DNA of 64,000 bases from Collinsella aerofaciens (GTDB lineage Bacteria; Actinomycetota; Coriobacteriia; Coriobacteriales; Coriobacteriaceae). Of this stretch, positions 18,400 to 26,793 are shown piece after piece. The stretch lies in assembly GCF_015670795.1 (NCBI RefSeq), contig NZ_JADPCJ010000002.1, forward strand, positions 1 to 64,000, in the 5' to 3' direction. Position 1 is the stretch's first letter; the number at the start of each line of letters is the position of its first letter. The notes under the pieces were generated by a model, which did not search any database, was not told the origin of the DNA, and saw only the letters and a program-made list of their open reading frames with translations. The translations under genes and the position numbers were made by a program.

Positions 18400-19374
18400 C
18401 TAGCCAAGAACATGGGCCATGCGCGCCTTGAACTCGGACAGGAAGCGCGGGGCATCCACGGTCAGCGCCACAAGCGCGCTCTTGTCCGGATCGGATAGGC
18501 GGCGCTCGTCGCAAATGGTGCGGCCGCGATACTCGCCCAGCAGATCAACACGCAGATTGCAGCCGAGCGCACCCACGAGCGTGGGGTCAATCGCCACAGC
18601 GACGGCAAGCGGATCGTGCAGCGCGCAGCCACCCAGGTAGGGGGCGTTCATCTCGTACGAGCCAATGTAGTGCTCCACCATGCTCGCAAACGCGCAACCG
18701 GCCATGGTGCCCGAACCCGTCCAGCCGGCAATGTCGCGACGCGTGAGCACCACGCGATGCGTCACATCCAGACCCACCATAGTGAGCTTGCGGCCCGAAC
18801 GCAGCACGGCATCGGCCGCCTCGGGATCACTTGCCATGTTGGCCTCGGCACCCGCACTCACGTTTCCGGGCACGGTAAGCGCACCGCCCATCACGACCAC
18901 GCGACCGATAGACATCATCGCCGCCGCATCGCGCTCCAAGGCAAGTGCCAGGTTGGAGAGCGGGCCGGTCGCCACGTAGATCAGATCGGGGCCATAGGTG
19001 CGCGCGGCATCAATCAGATAATCGACCGCCGCGTTACCGTCGGCCGACGTCGCCCCCACCGGCTCGTACGGCGACGCGGGCACGCTCGCCCCGCCAATGC
19101 CGTTCTTGCCGTGGATGAGCGTGGTGGACGCCGGCGGTGTATAGGGCTCAGTCGCCTTCATGGGACGATCGGCGCCCAGGTACACCGGCACCTCGGGGCG
19201 ACCCAGCAGATCGAGCACTGCCAGGCAGTTGTGCGCCGATTGCTCGACGCGCACGTTGCCAAAGCACGTGGTGATGCCCACGAGCTCCACCTCGGGGCTC
19301 GCGATGGCATAGGCAAGCGCCATCGCATCGTCCACACCCATATCCAGATCAAGGATCAGCTTCTTGATTGCCAT
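18400..19374 (-). CDS. Ribonucleoside hydrolase, IUNH family
   Basis: The 324-residue protein shows the nucleoside-hydrolase signature LILDLDMGVDDAMAL (Ca2+-binding Asp cluster), GKNGIGG, and the late HDPLAVAVAIDP motif. It cleaves nucleosides to base and ribose. It follows the ribokinase gene by 31 bases, so ribose released here is phosphorylated by its neighbour. Rih-type pyrimidine versus broad specificity cannot be told from sequence alone. ATG 19374 has a GGAG site; the longer reading frame lacks one. Confidence 0.9.
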   Translation of the reverse strand: MAIKKLILDLDMGVDDAMALAYAIASPEVELVGITTCFGNVRVEQSAHNCLAVLDLLGRPEVPVYLGADRPMKATEPYTPPASTTLIHGKNGIGGASVPASPYEPVGATSADGNAAVDYLIDAARTYGPDLIYVATGPLSNLALALERDAAAMMSIGRVVVMGGALTVPGNVSAGAEANMASDPEAADAVLRSGRKLTMVGLDVTHRVVLTRRDIAGWTGSGTMAGCAFASMVEHYIGSYEMNAPYLGGCALHDPLAVAVAIDPTLVGALGCNLRVDLLGEYRGRTICDERRLSDPDKSALVALTVDAPRFLSEFKARMAHVLG

Positions 19375-19405
19375 TGTTCTACTCCGCTTCTCCGTCTTGT
19401 ATCGT

Positions 19406-20368
19406 TTAACCAAACCAATGTTCAACTTCGGCGCGCGTGGGAATCGATTGCTGAGCGCCCAGGCGCGACACCGTCACCGCCGAGGCGCGAGCACCCGCGG
19501 CCATGCACTCAAAGAGCGGCAAGCCCTCCAGACGAGCCGCGGCAAGCGCACCGATAAACGTATCGCCGGCGGCCGTGGTATCGACTACCGTGCTCGAAAG
19601 TGCCGGCATACGCAGCGGCTCGCCGTCATCGCCGAGCGTAACCGACCCGGCGCCGCCCAACGTGATGACCGCAGCGCCGGCGCCCTTAGCAAGCAGGGCG
19701 TTGAGCGCAGCGGCGCAGCTCTCATCGTCCTTGGGCAGGATACCCGTCAGAACCTGGCACTCGGTCTCGTTGGGGCAGACCAAGTCGACCGCAGACCAGG
19801 CCTCCGCAGGCAACTCACAGGCAGGCGCTGGATTAAAGACCGTATAGAACCCCAGCTCGTGAGCGCAAACAAGCGCCTCGGCAGTCGCTGCAAGGTCACA
19901 TTCGCCCTGGGCGATAAAGACGCTTCCGGCAGCCGGGGCAATATCGCTGGCGTCTCCGTCGAGCCCATCGGTCACCAGGTGCCTCAGCGCGCAGGCAACG
20001 TCCTCGCCCGCGAGTGCATGGTTGGCGCCCGGCGACAACACGATGCGGTTGTCGCCCTCGCAGCGAATGATGGTCGCCGCGCCCGTCTCCACGTCATCGC
20101 GACGCGCCACAAACTCAACGCCCACGCCAGCATCTTGGAGCCCCGCCACGAGCGATGCACCGAACGCATCGCGCCCGACCGCGCCAATCATGCACGTGCG
20201 CGCACCCATGCGCGCAGAGGCAACGGCTTGGTTAGCGCCCTTGCCACCGGCGTTGGTGATAAAACCGCTGCCGCCGACGGTCTCGCCCGCGCGCGGCATG
20301 CGCTCGCACGCCACCGAAAGGTCCATGTTCATGCTGCCGAACACCGCAACGATGCCGCGATCTGCCAT
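19406..20368 (-). CDS. rbsK: Ribokinase
   Basis: The 320-residue PfkB-family kinase has NMDLSVACERMPRAGETVGG, GGKGANQAVASARMG and the C-terminal anion-hole motif DTTAAGDTFIGAL with the catalytic aspartate. Both PfkB signatures and the NMD start fit ribokinase, which makes ribose 5-phosphate. The ATG at 20368 has GAGGAGG six bases upstream. It leads a two-gene operon with the nucleoside hydrolase; the pair feeds nucleoside ribose into the pentose phosphate pathway. It shares its upstream region with the divergent acyltransferase gene. Confidence 0.9.
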   Translation of the reverse strand: MADRGIVAVFGSMNMDLSVACERMPRAGETVGGSGFITNAGGKGANQAVASARMGARTCMIGAVGRDAFGASLVAGLQDAGVGVEFVARRDDVETGAATIIRCEGDNRIVLSPGANHALAGEDVACALRHLVTDGLDGDASDIAPAAGSVFIAQGECDLAATAEALVCAHELGFYTVFNPAPACELPAEAWSAVDLVCPNETECQVLTGILPKDDESCAAALNALLAKGAGAAVITLGGAGSVTLGDDGEPLRMPALSSTVVDTTAAGDTFIGALAAARLEGLPLFECMAAGARASAVTVSRLGAQQSIPTRAEVEHWFG

Positions 20369-20554
20369 GGGAACCTCCTCATCTGCGGGCCTTATGCCCA
20401 CCGTCGGCCGTCGATCGTGCGCCCTCGCACCTCTATAACTTTAGTTCACTTTGATGTGAACGCGCCCTTGAGGTTGCGCCAGCAGCAAGCATTCACAGGA
20501 GCAGGCAGCTACAATGAATATGTGCTGATTATTCTCGTCATTGGATGATGTTTT

Positions 20555-22798
20555 ATGGAACAATTCCCACCATCGAGCCCACGCGGCCCGCGCCGCGCGC
20601 CCGATAACCAGGCGCCGCACGAACGCCCGCGCACCGACCGCCGCGCCGACGAGTCGCGACGCGGCCCGAGCCCGCATCGAACGCCCACCAACAAGGGCGC
20701 CTATGCAGCCAAGACCAACACCGGCGCCACACGCTCGTCCGCTACCGACCAGCAGGCACCCGCTCGTCCCAAGTCCCGCTACATTCCTGCGCTCGACGGC
20801 CTGCGTACGCTCGCCGTCGTCGCGGTGGTGCTCTATCACCTCAACCTCACGTGGGCTCAGGGCGGCCTGCTCGGCGTCACGATCTTCTTTGTGCTTTCGG
20901 GCTATCTGATCACGCGCTTGCTGCTCAACGAAGTCGCTAAGACCGGCCGCATCGACCTTAAGAGCTTCTGGATTCGCCGCATCCGTCGCCTGGTCCCCGC
21001 CGTGGTAACGGTAGTGTTCGTGACCTGCGCGCTGTGCACCATCTTTAACCACGTGATGCTCACCAAGATGCGTCCCGACATCCTGCCGTCGCTGCTGTTC
21101 TTCAACAACTGGTGGCAGATTGCCCAAAACGTCTCGTACTTCAATGCCCTGGGCGACCCCTCGCCGCTCACGCACTTTTGGTCGCTTGCCATCGAGGAAC
21201 AGTTCTACCTAATTTGGCCGCCACTGCTGTTTGCCATGGTATCCATGCATGTGAGCAAGCCCAACACGCGCCGCGTGGTTCTGGGCCTTGCCGCTGTTTC
21301 CGCCCTCGCCATGATGGTGCTTTACAACCCTGCCGCCGACCCCAGCCGCGTGTACTACGGCACCGACACCCGCGTGTTCTCGCTGCTGCTGGGTGCCTGG
21401 ATGGCCTTTATCCCCGATCGCGACCTGGCGCCGGTGCGTCTCGCACATCGTTTGGGGCTCAATCGCCTGGCTGGCGCCGCCAAGCACGGCAAGAACGCCG
21501 AGGGCAAGCCCGGCGAGAAGGCCGACGAATCAGCCGAGACCGCCCCGGCACAGCCGAGCGCCCTCGTGCGCTTTTGGTCCTCGCCCGCATCCATCGATGT
21601 GTTGGGCGTCGTGGGTCTGGTTGGCCTTGCCGCCATGGTCGCGCTCACCAACGGCTACACCGCGTTCCAGTATCGCGGCGGCACGCTGTTATGCTCCATC
21701 CTCACGCTCATGGTCATCGCGGCCTGTGTGCAGCCCCAGGGAATGGTTGCCCGCGCGTTGTCCGCCGAGCCGCTCGTGTGGGTTGGCAAGCGCTCGTACA
21801 GCATCTACCTGTGGCACTATCCGCTGCTGTTGCTCATGAACCCGGTCGCCAACATCAACGATACGCCCTGGTGGCAGTACATTTTGCAGGTGCTGCTGGT
21901 GGTCGCCGTAGCCGAGTGTTCCTATCGCTTTATCGAAACGCCATTTAGGAAGGGTGCCTTCGGCCGCACCGTCGCCGAATTCCGCGATGGCACCACCACG
22001 CCCGCCAACTGGGCACGCGCGCACGTCCCTGTCTGCGCAGCCTGCGCTGTCGTGTTGGTCGTTGCACTGGGCGGTCTGATCTTTGTGCCCGAGACGTCTG
22101 CGCTGAGCGGCGAGGGCGCCGAAGTTCTGAACAAGGAAGCCGAAAACACCGCGCCCACCGACCAGCAGGCGGCCGACGACACCGACAAGGACAACGACGG
22201 CTTCCCCGATGGCTCCTACGACCTGTTGATGATCGGTGACTCCGTGTCACTGCGCGCCGTTGATTCCTTTGACGGCGTGTTCCCGCACAGCCATATCGAT
22301 GCCGAAAAGGGCCGCCAGTTTGATGCGGGCCGCGCGACATTTGAGGGCTATATCCAGCAGAACCTTGCCGGCAAGATCGTGGTCTTTGCCCTGGGCACCA
22401 ACGGTTTGGTAACGGACGCCCAGGTCGACGCGATCATGGCCGACGCCGGCGAGCAGCGTATCGTCGTGTTTGTAAACACGCGTAGCCCGCAGCCGTGGGT
22501 CGGGTCCACGAACCAGGCCATCGCCAACGCCGCCACGCGCTACAAGAATGTACGCGTTATCGACTGGTACGGGCACAGCGCCAACCGCAACGACCTGTTC
22601 GATGGCGACGGCACGCACCTGTCGACTACCGGCGTGACCGAGTACCTCAACCTGATCCACGATGCAGTCAAGAAAGACCTGCCCGTGCACCCCGAGGACC
22701 ACGTCAACGATCCGCAGCCGGCAGCCGTCAAGTCCGCCGCCGACGCACTCGTCAATGCCCTCGCCTACAAGCCGCGCAAGCTGGGCACCGACAAGTAA
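20555..22798 (+). CDS. OafA/OatA-like acyltransferase with SGNH domain
   Basis: The 747-residue protein has an Arg/Pro-rich disordered N-terminus (1-70), an acyltransferase-3 membrane domain with about ten helices (75-490: YIPALDGLRTLAVVAVVLYH, catalytic-type His), and an extracellular SGNH-hydrolase domain (550-700) with GDSVS, GTNG and DGTHL. This two-domain layout is that of OatA-type O-acetyltransferases acting on peptidoglycan or on cell-surface polysaccharides: the membrane part moves acetyl groups outward and the SGNH part places them. Which polymer is modified is not shown. A patch of Lys/Glu/Ala sits in a loop near 310-330. It is transcribed alone. Confidence 0.85.
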   Translation: MEQFPPSSPRGPRRAPDNQAPHERPRTDRRADESRRGPSPHRTPTNKGAYAAKTNTGATRSSATDQQAPARPKSRYIPALDGLRTLAVVAVVLYHLNLTWAQGGLLGVTIFFVLSGYLITRLLLNEVAKTGRIDLKSFWIRRIRRLVPAVVTVVFVTCALCTIFNHVMLTKMRPDILPSLLFFNNWWQIAQNVSYFNALGDPSPLTHFWSLAIEEQFYLIWPPLLFAMVSMHVSKPNTRRVVLGLAAVSALAMMVLYNPAADPSRVYYGTDTRVFSLLLGAWMAFIPDRDLAPVRLAHRLGLNRLAGAAKHGKNAEGKPGEKADESAETAPAQPSALVRFWSSPASIDVLGVVGLVGLAAMVALTNGYTAFQYRGGTLLCSILTLMVIAACVQPQGMVARALSAEPLVWVGKRSYSIYLWHYPLLLLMNPVANINDTPWWQYILQVLLVVAVAECSYRFIETPFRKGAFGRTVAEFRDGTTTPANWARAHVPVCAACAVVLVVALGGLIFVPETSALSGEGAEVLNKEAENTAPTDQQAADDTDKDNDGFPDGSYDLLMIGDSVSLRAVDSFDGVFPHSHIDAEKGRQFDAGRATFEGYIQQNLAGKIVVFALGTNGLVTDAQVDAIMADAGEQRIVVFVNTRSPQPWVGSTNQAIANAATRYKNVRVIDWYGHSANRNDLFDGDGTHLSTTGVTEYLNLIHDAVKKDLPVHPEDHVNDPQPAAVKSAADALVNALAYKPRKLGTDK

Positions 22799-22993
22799 CG
22801 CGCAGCATAATCTGTTTACACCCGCAGGGGGCGCTCCTTAACTACCGGCACCTGGAGGCACTCCTGGCGCGGCCAATGAAGACCTCTGCGGATGAATTCC
22901 AAGCCGCTCCGCCGCTCCAGACATCGTTTCCGCGCCTCGCGCCTGCCCCAAACAATCAAAACAAGCCCTTTTCGCCGCGACCTCAAAGGTCCG

Positions 22994-23220
22994 TGGGCAA
23001 AAAAGGGCAAATATGAGTACTGTTACCATTTTAGTCGCAGGCAAAACCACCCAAAAAGACGTCCGAGCATCCCCTACAACCCCCTAAAGCAGCCAACCTG
23101 ACTGGTTTAAGGCGTATTGGAGCCAATTTAATGAACATACTATGGGTTATGTTCATTATCTTCTTGGATGTAAATGCTATTCACTTAGCAACAGTACTCA
23201 TATTTGGCATTTTTTGCCCA
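22994..23220. repeat. 227-base MITE-like element with 31-base terminal inverted repeats
   Basis: Left arm 22994-23024 and right arm 23190-23220 are complementary over 31 bases with two mismatches (outer TGGGCAAAAAA, inner CAAATATGAGTACTGTT). There is no ORF inside. Terminal inverted repeats and small size suit a miniature non-autonomous element or a strong hairpin RNA. Confidence 0.8.
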
Positions 23221-23255
23221 CTGCCATATAACTAACACTCTATAGCAGACAAAAT

Positions 23256-23284
23256 ACAGGCCGCAGCCCATGGCGGCGGCCTGT
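23256..23284 (-). terminator. Terminator of the NRAMP-like gene
   Basis: ACAGGCCGC and GCGGCCTGT pair around CGCCATGGGCT, followed on the minus strand by ATTTTGT. Confidence 0.75.
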
Positions 23285-23303
23285 TAAGAACCAAAAGTGA
23301 GCG

Positions 23304-24566
23304 TTAAGCACCGTAGCCCATCGCTTGCAGCGCAAACATGACGACCGTCAGCACCGTAATCACGCCGATAGTCGCCCAAGTGAGCACGTTCCATACGCGG
23401 CCGTTGCGGTTGGCGCCCATAATGTGGCGATCCGCCGCGATAACCACCTGGAATACCAAGACTACGGGCAGCAGCACGCCGTTGATGACCTGCGAGGTCA
23501 TCATAATCTGGAACAAATCGACGCCAGGCATGAGCACCAACACGGCAGAGATGCCAATGATAGCCGTAATGATGCCGCGGTAAACCGGGGCCTCGTCCCA
23601 GCTGCGGTCGGCGCCGCGCTCCCAACCAAATGCCTCGCAGATAGCACTCGACGTAACGCCCGGCAGCACGCAGGCGGCCAAGAAGCTCGCCGCGACCAGA
23701 CCTGAGGCAAACAACACCGTGGACCACTGACCCGCGATGGGCTCCAGCGCGCGGGCGGCATCGGCGGCATCGCTAATCTGAATACCCGCCGGAAACAGCA
23801 CCGTACCGGTCGTGATGATAATGAAGCCAGCAATGATATCAGCGGCGATCGAGCCGCTCACGGTATCAATACGCTGCAGCACGATGTCGTCCTCGCCCGC
23901 ATTCTTATCGACCACGTTGTTCTGAGCCAAGAAGATCATCCACGGTGCGATGGTAGTACCGATCGTTGCGACCACGAGCGACACGTAGCTGGGATCGTTC
24001 TGAATATTGGGGACGACCAAGTCGACCGCGACCTCGCCCCAGTTGGGGCCGGCCATAAACGCGGCGACGATGTAGGTCACGAACACGCAGCTTACCAGCA
24101 GCAAAATCTTCTCGATGCGCTGGAAACTGCCCGACATGGTAAGCATCCACACCAGCAGCGCCACCAGCGGCACCGAGATGCTCGCCGGCACACCAAAGAG
24201 GGCAAGACCGCTCGCGATACCCGCAAACTCCGAAATGGTCACGGCCGTATTAGCGATCAGCAGCGCCGCCATGGCCAGCACGCTCCTGCGCACGCCAAAG
24301 CGCTCGCGGATGAGCGACGCCAGGCCCTTGCCTGTGACGCAGCCGCAACGCGCCGCAGTCTCCTGCGTCACGATAAGCAGCACGGTCATGACGGGAAGCA
24401 TCCACAGCATCTTGTAGCCATAGCTGGCACCGGCGCTGGAATACGTGGCGATGCCGCCGGCGTCATTGCCCGAAAGCGCCGCCAGAAGGCCAGGGCCCAT
24501 GGCGCCAAAGATGGCCGCGATGGTCAGCTTTTGCTTGGTGCTCGCCTTTTGCTTCGTGTTTTGCAC
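23304..24566 (-). CDS. NRAMP-related (probably NRMT-type) divalent metal transporter
   Basis: The 420-residue membrane protein has about eleven helices and the NRAMP fold. The metal-site motif in helix 1, DPGN in classical MntH, is DAGG here (residues 35-38), and the helix-6 MPH is IAPW (206-209), so the methionine that selects transition metals is replaced by alanine. These changes are those I recall for NRAMP-related Mg2+ transporters described from the relative Eggerthella lenta; Mg2+ is therefore the likeliest substrate. The GTG start at 24566 has AGGTGG ahead and lies eight bases after the MgtE-like gene, giving an Mg2+ operon. Confidence 0.82.
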   Translation of the reverse strand: MQNTKQKASTKQKLTIAAIFGAMGPGLLAALSGNDAGGIATYSSAGASYGYKMLWMLPVMTVLLIVTQETAARCGCVTGKGLASLIRERFGVRRSVLAMAALLIANTAVTISEFAGIASGLALFGVPASISVPLVALLVWMLTMSGSFQRIEKILLLVSCVFVTYIVAAFMAGPNWGEVAVDLVVPNIQNDPSYVSLVVATIGTTIAPWMIFLAQNNVVDKNAGEDDIVLQRIDTVSGSIAADIIAGFIIITTGTVLFPAGIQISDAADAARALEPIAGQWSTVLFASGLVAASFLAACVLPGVTSSAICEAFGWERGADRSWDEAPVYRGIITAIIGISAVLVLMPGVDLFQIMMTSQVINGVLLPVVLVFQVVIAADRHIMGANRNGRVWNVLTWATIGVITVLTVVMFALQAMGYGA

Positions 24567-24574
24567 GCGACCAC

Positions 24575-26419
24575 CTAACCCATGACTGACATGGTGAGCA
24601 GAACCGCGGCGATGCAGTACGCCACACACGAGATCATGACGGCAATGACGTTCATGGCGGTACCCGACGTATTGAGGTCGTGCTCGTCACGCCAGAACAA
24701 CACCATCAGGTAAATCACGGCGCTCATGTTGCCGATCAGGCAGACGATGGCCGCGATGTTAAAGCAGCCGGTAAAGAGCTGCTCTTCAAACATGGGCGCG
24801 TCGAGGAATGCGGCGGTGCGCACCAGCTGGGCGCATAGGTAGGTCACGAGCGACAGAATCAGGCCCATGCCCGTGCTCTGGAAGAAAAATCCCAGATACG
24901 GCTTGGGCTCATCGTCATGGCCGTCGTATTCCAAGAAGTAGTTCTTGACAAACGACACCATACGCGAGGCAGCCAGCAGCACGAGCGGCATGGCGCACAT
25001 GGGGAACACCACCAGATGCGCCGAGCCCAGCGCCGTCCCAAGCACCGTTGCCATGATGCACGAGGCAATGCCCCACACGACAACCCAGTACTGGCGATGC
25101 ACAAACCAGCTGAGCACATTCGTCGAATCGTCGGACGCGCTATCGCCCGAGCCAACGCCTGCGATCTGCAGGTCCTCCTGGTGCTCCTCGGCGATAACAT
25201 CCATGGCGTCGTCAAAGGTCACGATACCCAAGATATGACGGTTCTCGTCGCAGACAGGGATGGCAACCAGGTCGTACTTGGTCATCTCGTCCGTCACGTC
25301 TTCCTGGTCCTCGTCGGGCGACACGTAGACCAGATCGCGATAGGCGAGCTGGCCCAGCGTGGCGTCGCGGTCGGCCACGATCAGCGTACGCAGCGAGAGC
25401 ACGCCGGTGAGCATGCCGCTCGGATCCTCGGTATAGACGTAGTAGACGCTCTCAAAGTCCTCGTCGAGTTTGCGAATCGCCTCGATGGCATCACCGACTG
25501 TCGCCGTGGCGGGCAGCGAGACAAACTCCGAGGTCATGATACGGCCGGCGGTGTTGTCCTCATAGCCCAGCAGATTACGAATCGCCTTCTCCTCCTTGAC
25601 GCCCATCAGGCGCAGAAGCTTCTCGGCCTTCTCGTAATCGAGCTCGTCGATTAGGTCAGCGGCGTCGTCCGGGTCCATCATGGCCAGCATCGACGATGCA
25701 TCGGTGTCGGACAGGCCCTCGAGCATCTCGGTCATAAGTTCGTCGTCATCGAACTCCGAGATGGCCTCGGCGGCCTGGGCAGTATCGAGCTGCGCGAACA
25801 CCTGTGCACGCAGGCGCGGGTCGAGCTGCTCGATAATGTCGGCAATATCAGCAGGATGCAGCTCGCCAAGCGTCTTGTGCGACACCGACAGCTGAATGTT
25901 CTTAGTCGAACGGTCGAGCAGGTCCATGTAGGACCAGGCGATAATGTCCTCGCTGAGCGGCTTGCCCAGGTGCTTCATAAAGCCCTCGACGACGTGCTCG
26001 AGTGTGGGGCTGATTGCACGCAGCAGACCGCGGGCGCCGACCTCGGCACCCAGCAGGCGCAGCTGATTTTCACCCGACATGGAAAACTTGATGTCGTTGA
26101 CGCGCACGACCTTCATGCCCTGCGTGTCGACAATCTGCTTGTTGAGCACGTCGCGGGCAAGCAAGAGTTCGGTCGGCTGCAAGTACGAAAAACGAATTTC
26201 GGTGGCCGACGTCTTAAGGTGTACACCCGTCTCGTCGATACGGTCGACCCATTTGCGCCAACTGATCATAAACGGCGTCTTGCCGGGACCGCGGAACGCG
26301 AGCGACGTCACGTGCGGAAAAACTTCGCCGGTTGCAATGCCAAAATCGTTAACCACGCCGAGCTTTTCGCCGTCGACGTCCAAGACTGGCAATTTGAGCA
26401 TCTCACTCAGATAATTCAA
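24575..26419 (-). CDS. MgtE-like PRC/CBS protein with a divergent membrane domain
   Basis: The 614-residue protein holds two PRC-barrel-like repeats (about 1-160), the MgtE N-domain (about 185-280, LHPADIADIIEQLD, then MMDPDDAADLIDELD), a CBS pair (about 295-420) and four or five membrane helices (450-610). The soluble half is a classical Mg2+-sensing MgtE head. The membrane half lacks the usual conserved P-x-x-x-GGN-x-G pattern, so transport by it is doubtful. Placed eight bases before the NRAMP-like gene, it may act as the Mg2+ sensor that gates or supports that transporter. The start is a TTG with GGGGAG upstream. Confidence 0.82.
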   Translation of the reverse strand: MNYLSEMLKLPVLDVDGEKLGVVNDFGIATGEVFPHVTSLAFRGPGKTPFMISWRKWVDRIDETGVHLKTSATEIRFSYLQPTELLLARDVLNKQIVDTQGMKVVRVNDIKFSMSGENQLRLLGAEVGARGLLRAISPTLEHVVEGFMKHLGKPLSEDIIAWSYMDLLDRSTKNIQLSVSHKTLGELHPADIADIIEQLDPRLRAQVFAQLDTAQAAEAISEFDDDELMTEMLEGLSDTDASSMLAMMDPDDAADLIDELDYEKAEKLLRLMGVKEEKAIRNLLGYEDNTAGRIMTSEFVSLPATATVGDAIEAIRKLDEDFESVYYVYTEDPSGMLTGVLSLRTLIVADRDATLGQLAYRDLVYVSPDEDQEDVTDEMTKYDLVAIPVCDENRHILGIVTFDDAMDVIAEEHQEDLQIAGVGSGDSASDDSTNVLSWFVHRQYWVVVWGIASCIMATVLGTALGSAHLVVFPMCAMPLVLLAASRMVSFVKNYFLEYDGHDDEPKPYLGFFFQSTGMGLILSLVTYLCAQLVRTAAFLDAPMFEEQLFTGCFNIAAIVCLIGNMSAVIYLMVLFWRDEHDLNTSGTAMNVIAVMISCVAYCIAAVLLTMSVMG

Positions 26420-26793
26420 TGGTGCTCCCCATCATTATTCCTACGGACCGCGCGACCATGCCGGCACGCAATCCGTGGACTTTTTGATATGTATACGCAT
26501 GCGCGGGCGGCACACCGCTCGGCGCTCACACCCCGTGCACGCGCAGAAAGCACCTGCATGGGGTCATCGACTGTATGGTCGAGGTTTGGATTTCACCTGT
26601 AACCTTTCTCTTGACCCTCATTAACCGCAGTAACTATAGCATCAGCATCGCGCTGCGGCACCGAATTTATGCCCTGCACATTGCAGGCATACCAAACGCT
26701 GACGTATCCGTGACATAGAGCCGGATGAGCACGGTGGGACAAAGCGATTAAAACCGTCCTAAACAACCAGTCGTTTAAGCATGTCCCCAATGG
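26420..26793 (-). promoter_or_regulatory. 374-base leader ahead of the MgtE-like gene, partly foldable
   Basis: No gene is visible. On the minus strand CCCCATGCA and TGCACGGGG (about 26530-26562) can pair, followed by GC-rich sequence before the TTG start. The sequence does not match a recognisable M-box riboswitch. A long leader before an Mg2+ operon is suggestive only. Confidence 0.35.

Larger units (their letters stand above)
22799..23303. other. Intergenic region with a long inverted-repeat element
   Basis: Between the acyltransferase and NRAMP-like genes. 22800-22990 shows no convincing gene; 22994-23220 is a terminal-inverted-repeat element; 23256-23284 is a terminator. AATGAACATA-CTATGGGT-TATGTTCATT makes a small perfect palindrome inside the element (about 23129-23156). 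Confidence 0.7.

Noticed and set aside
22816-23010. Small minus-strand ORF before the inverted-repeat element
   Set aside because: It has no ribosome site, no family resemblance and runs into the left arm of the element.
26420-26793. M-box (Mg2+) riboswitch
   Set aside because: I could not find its conserved blocks; only a generic stem is visible.
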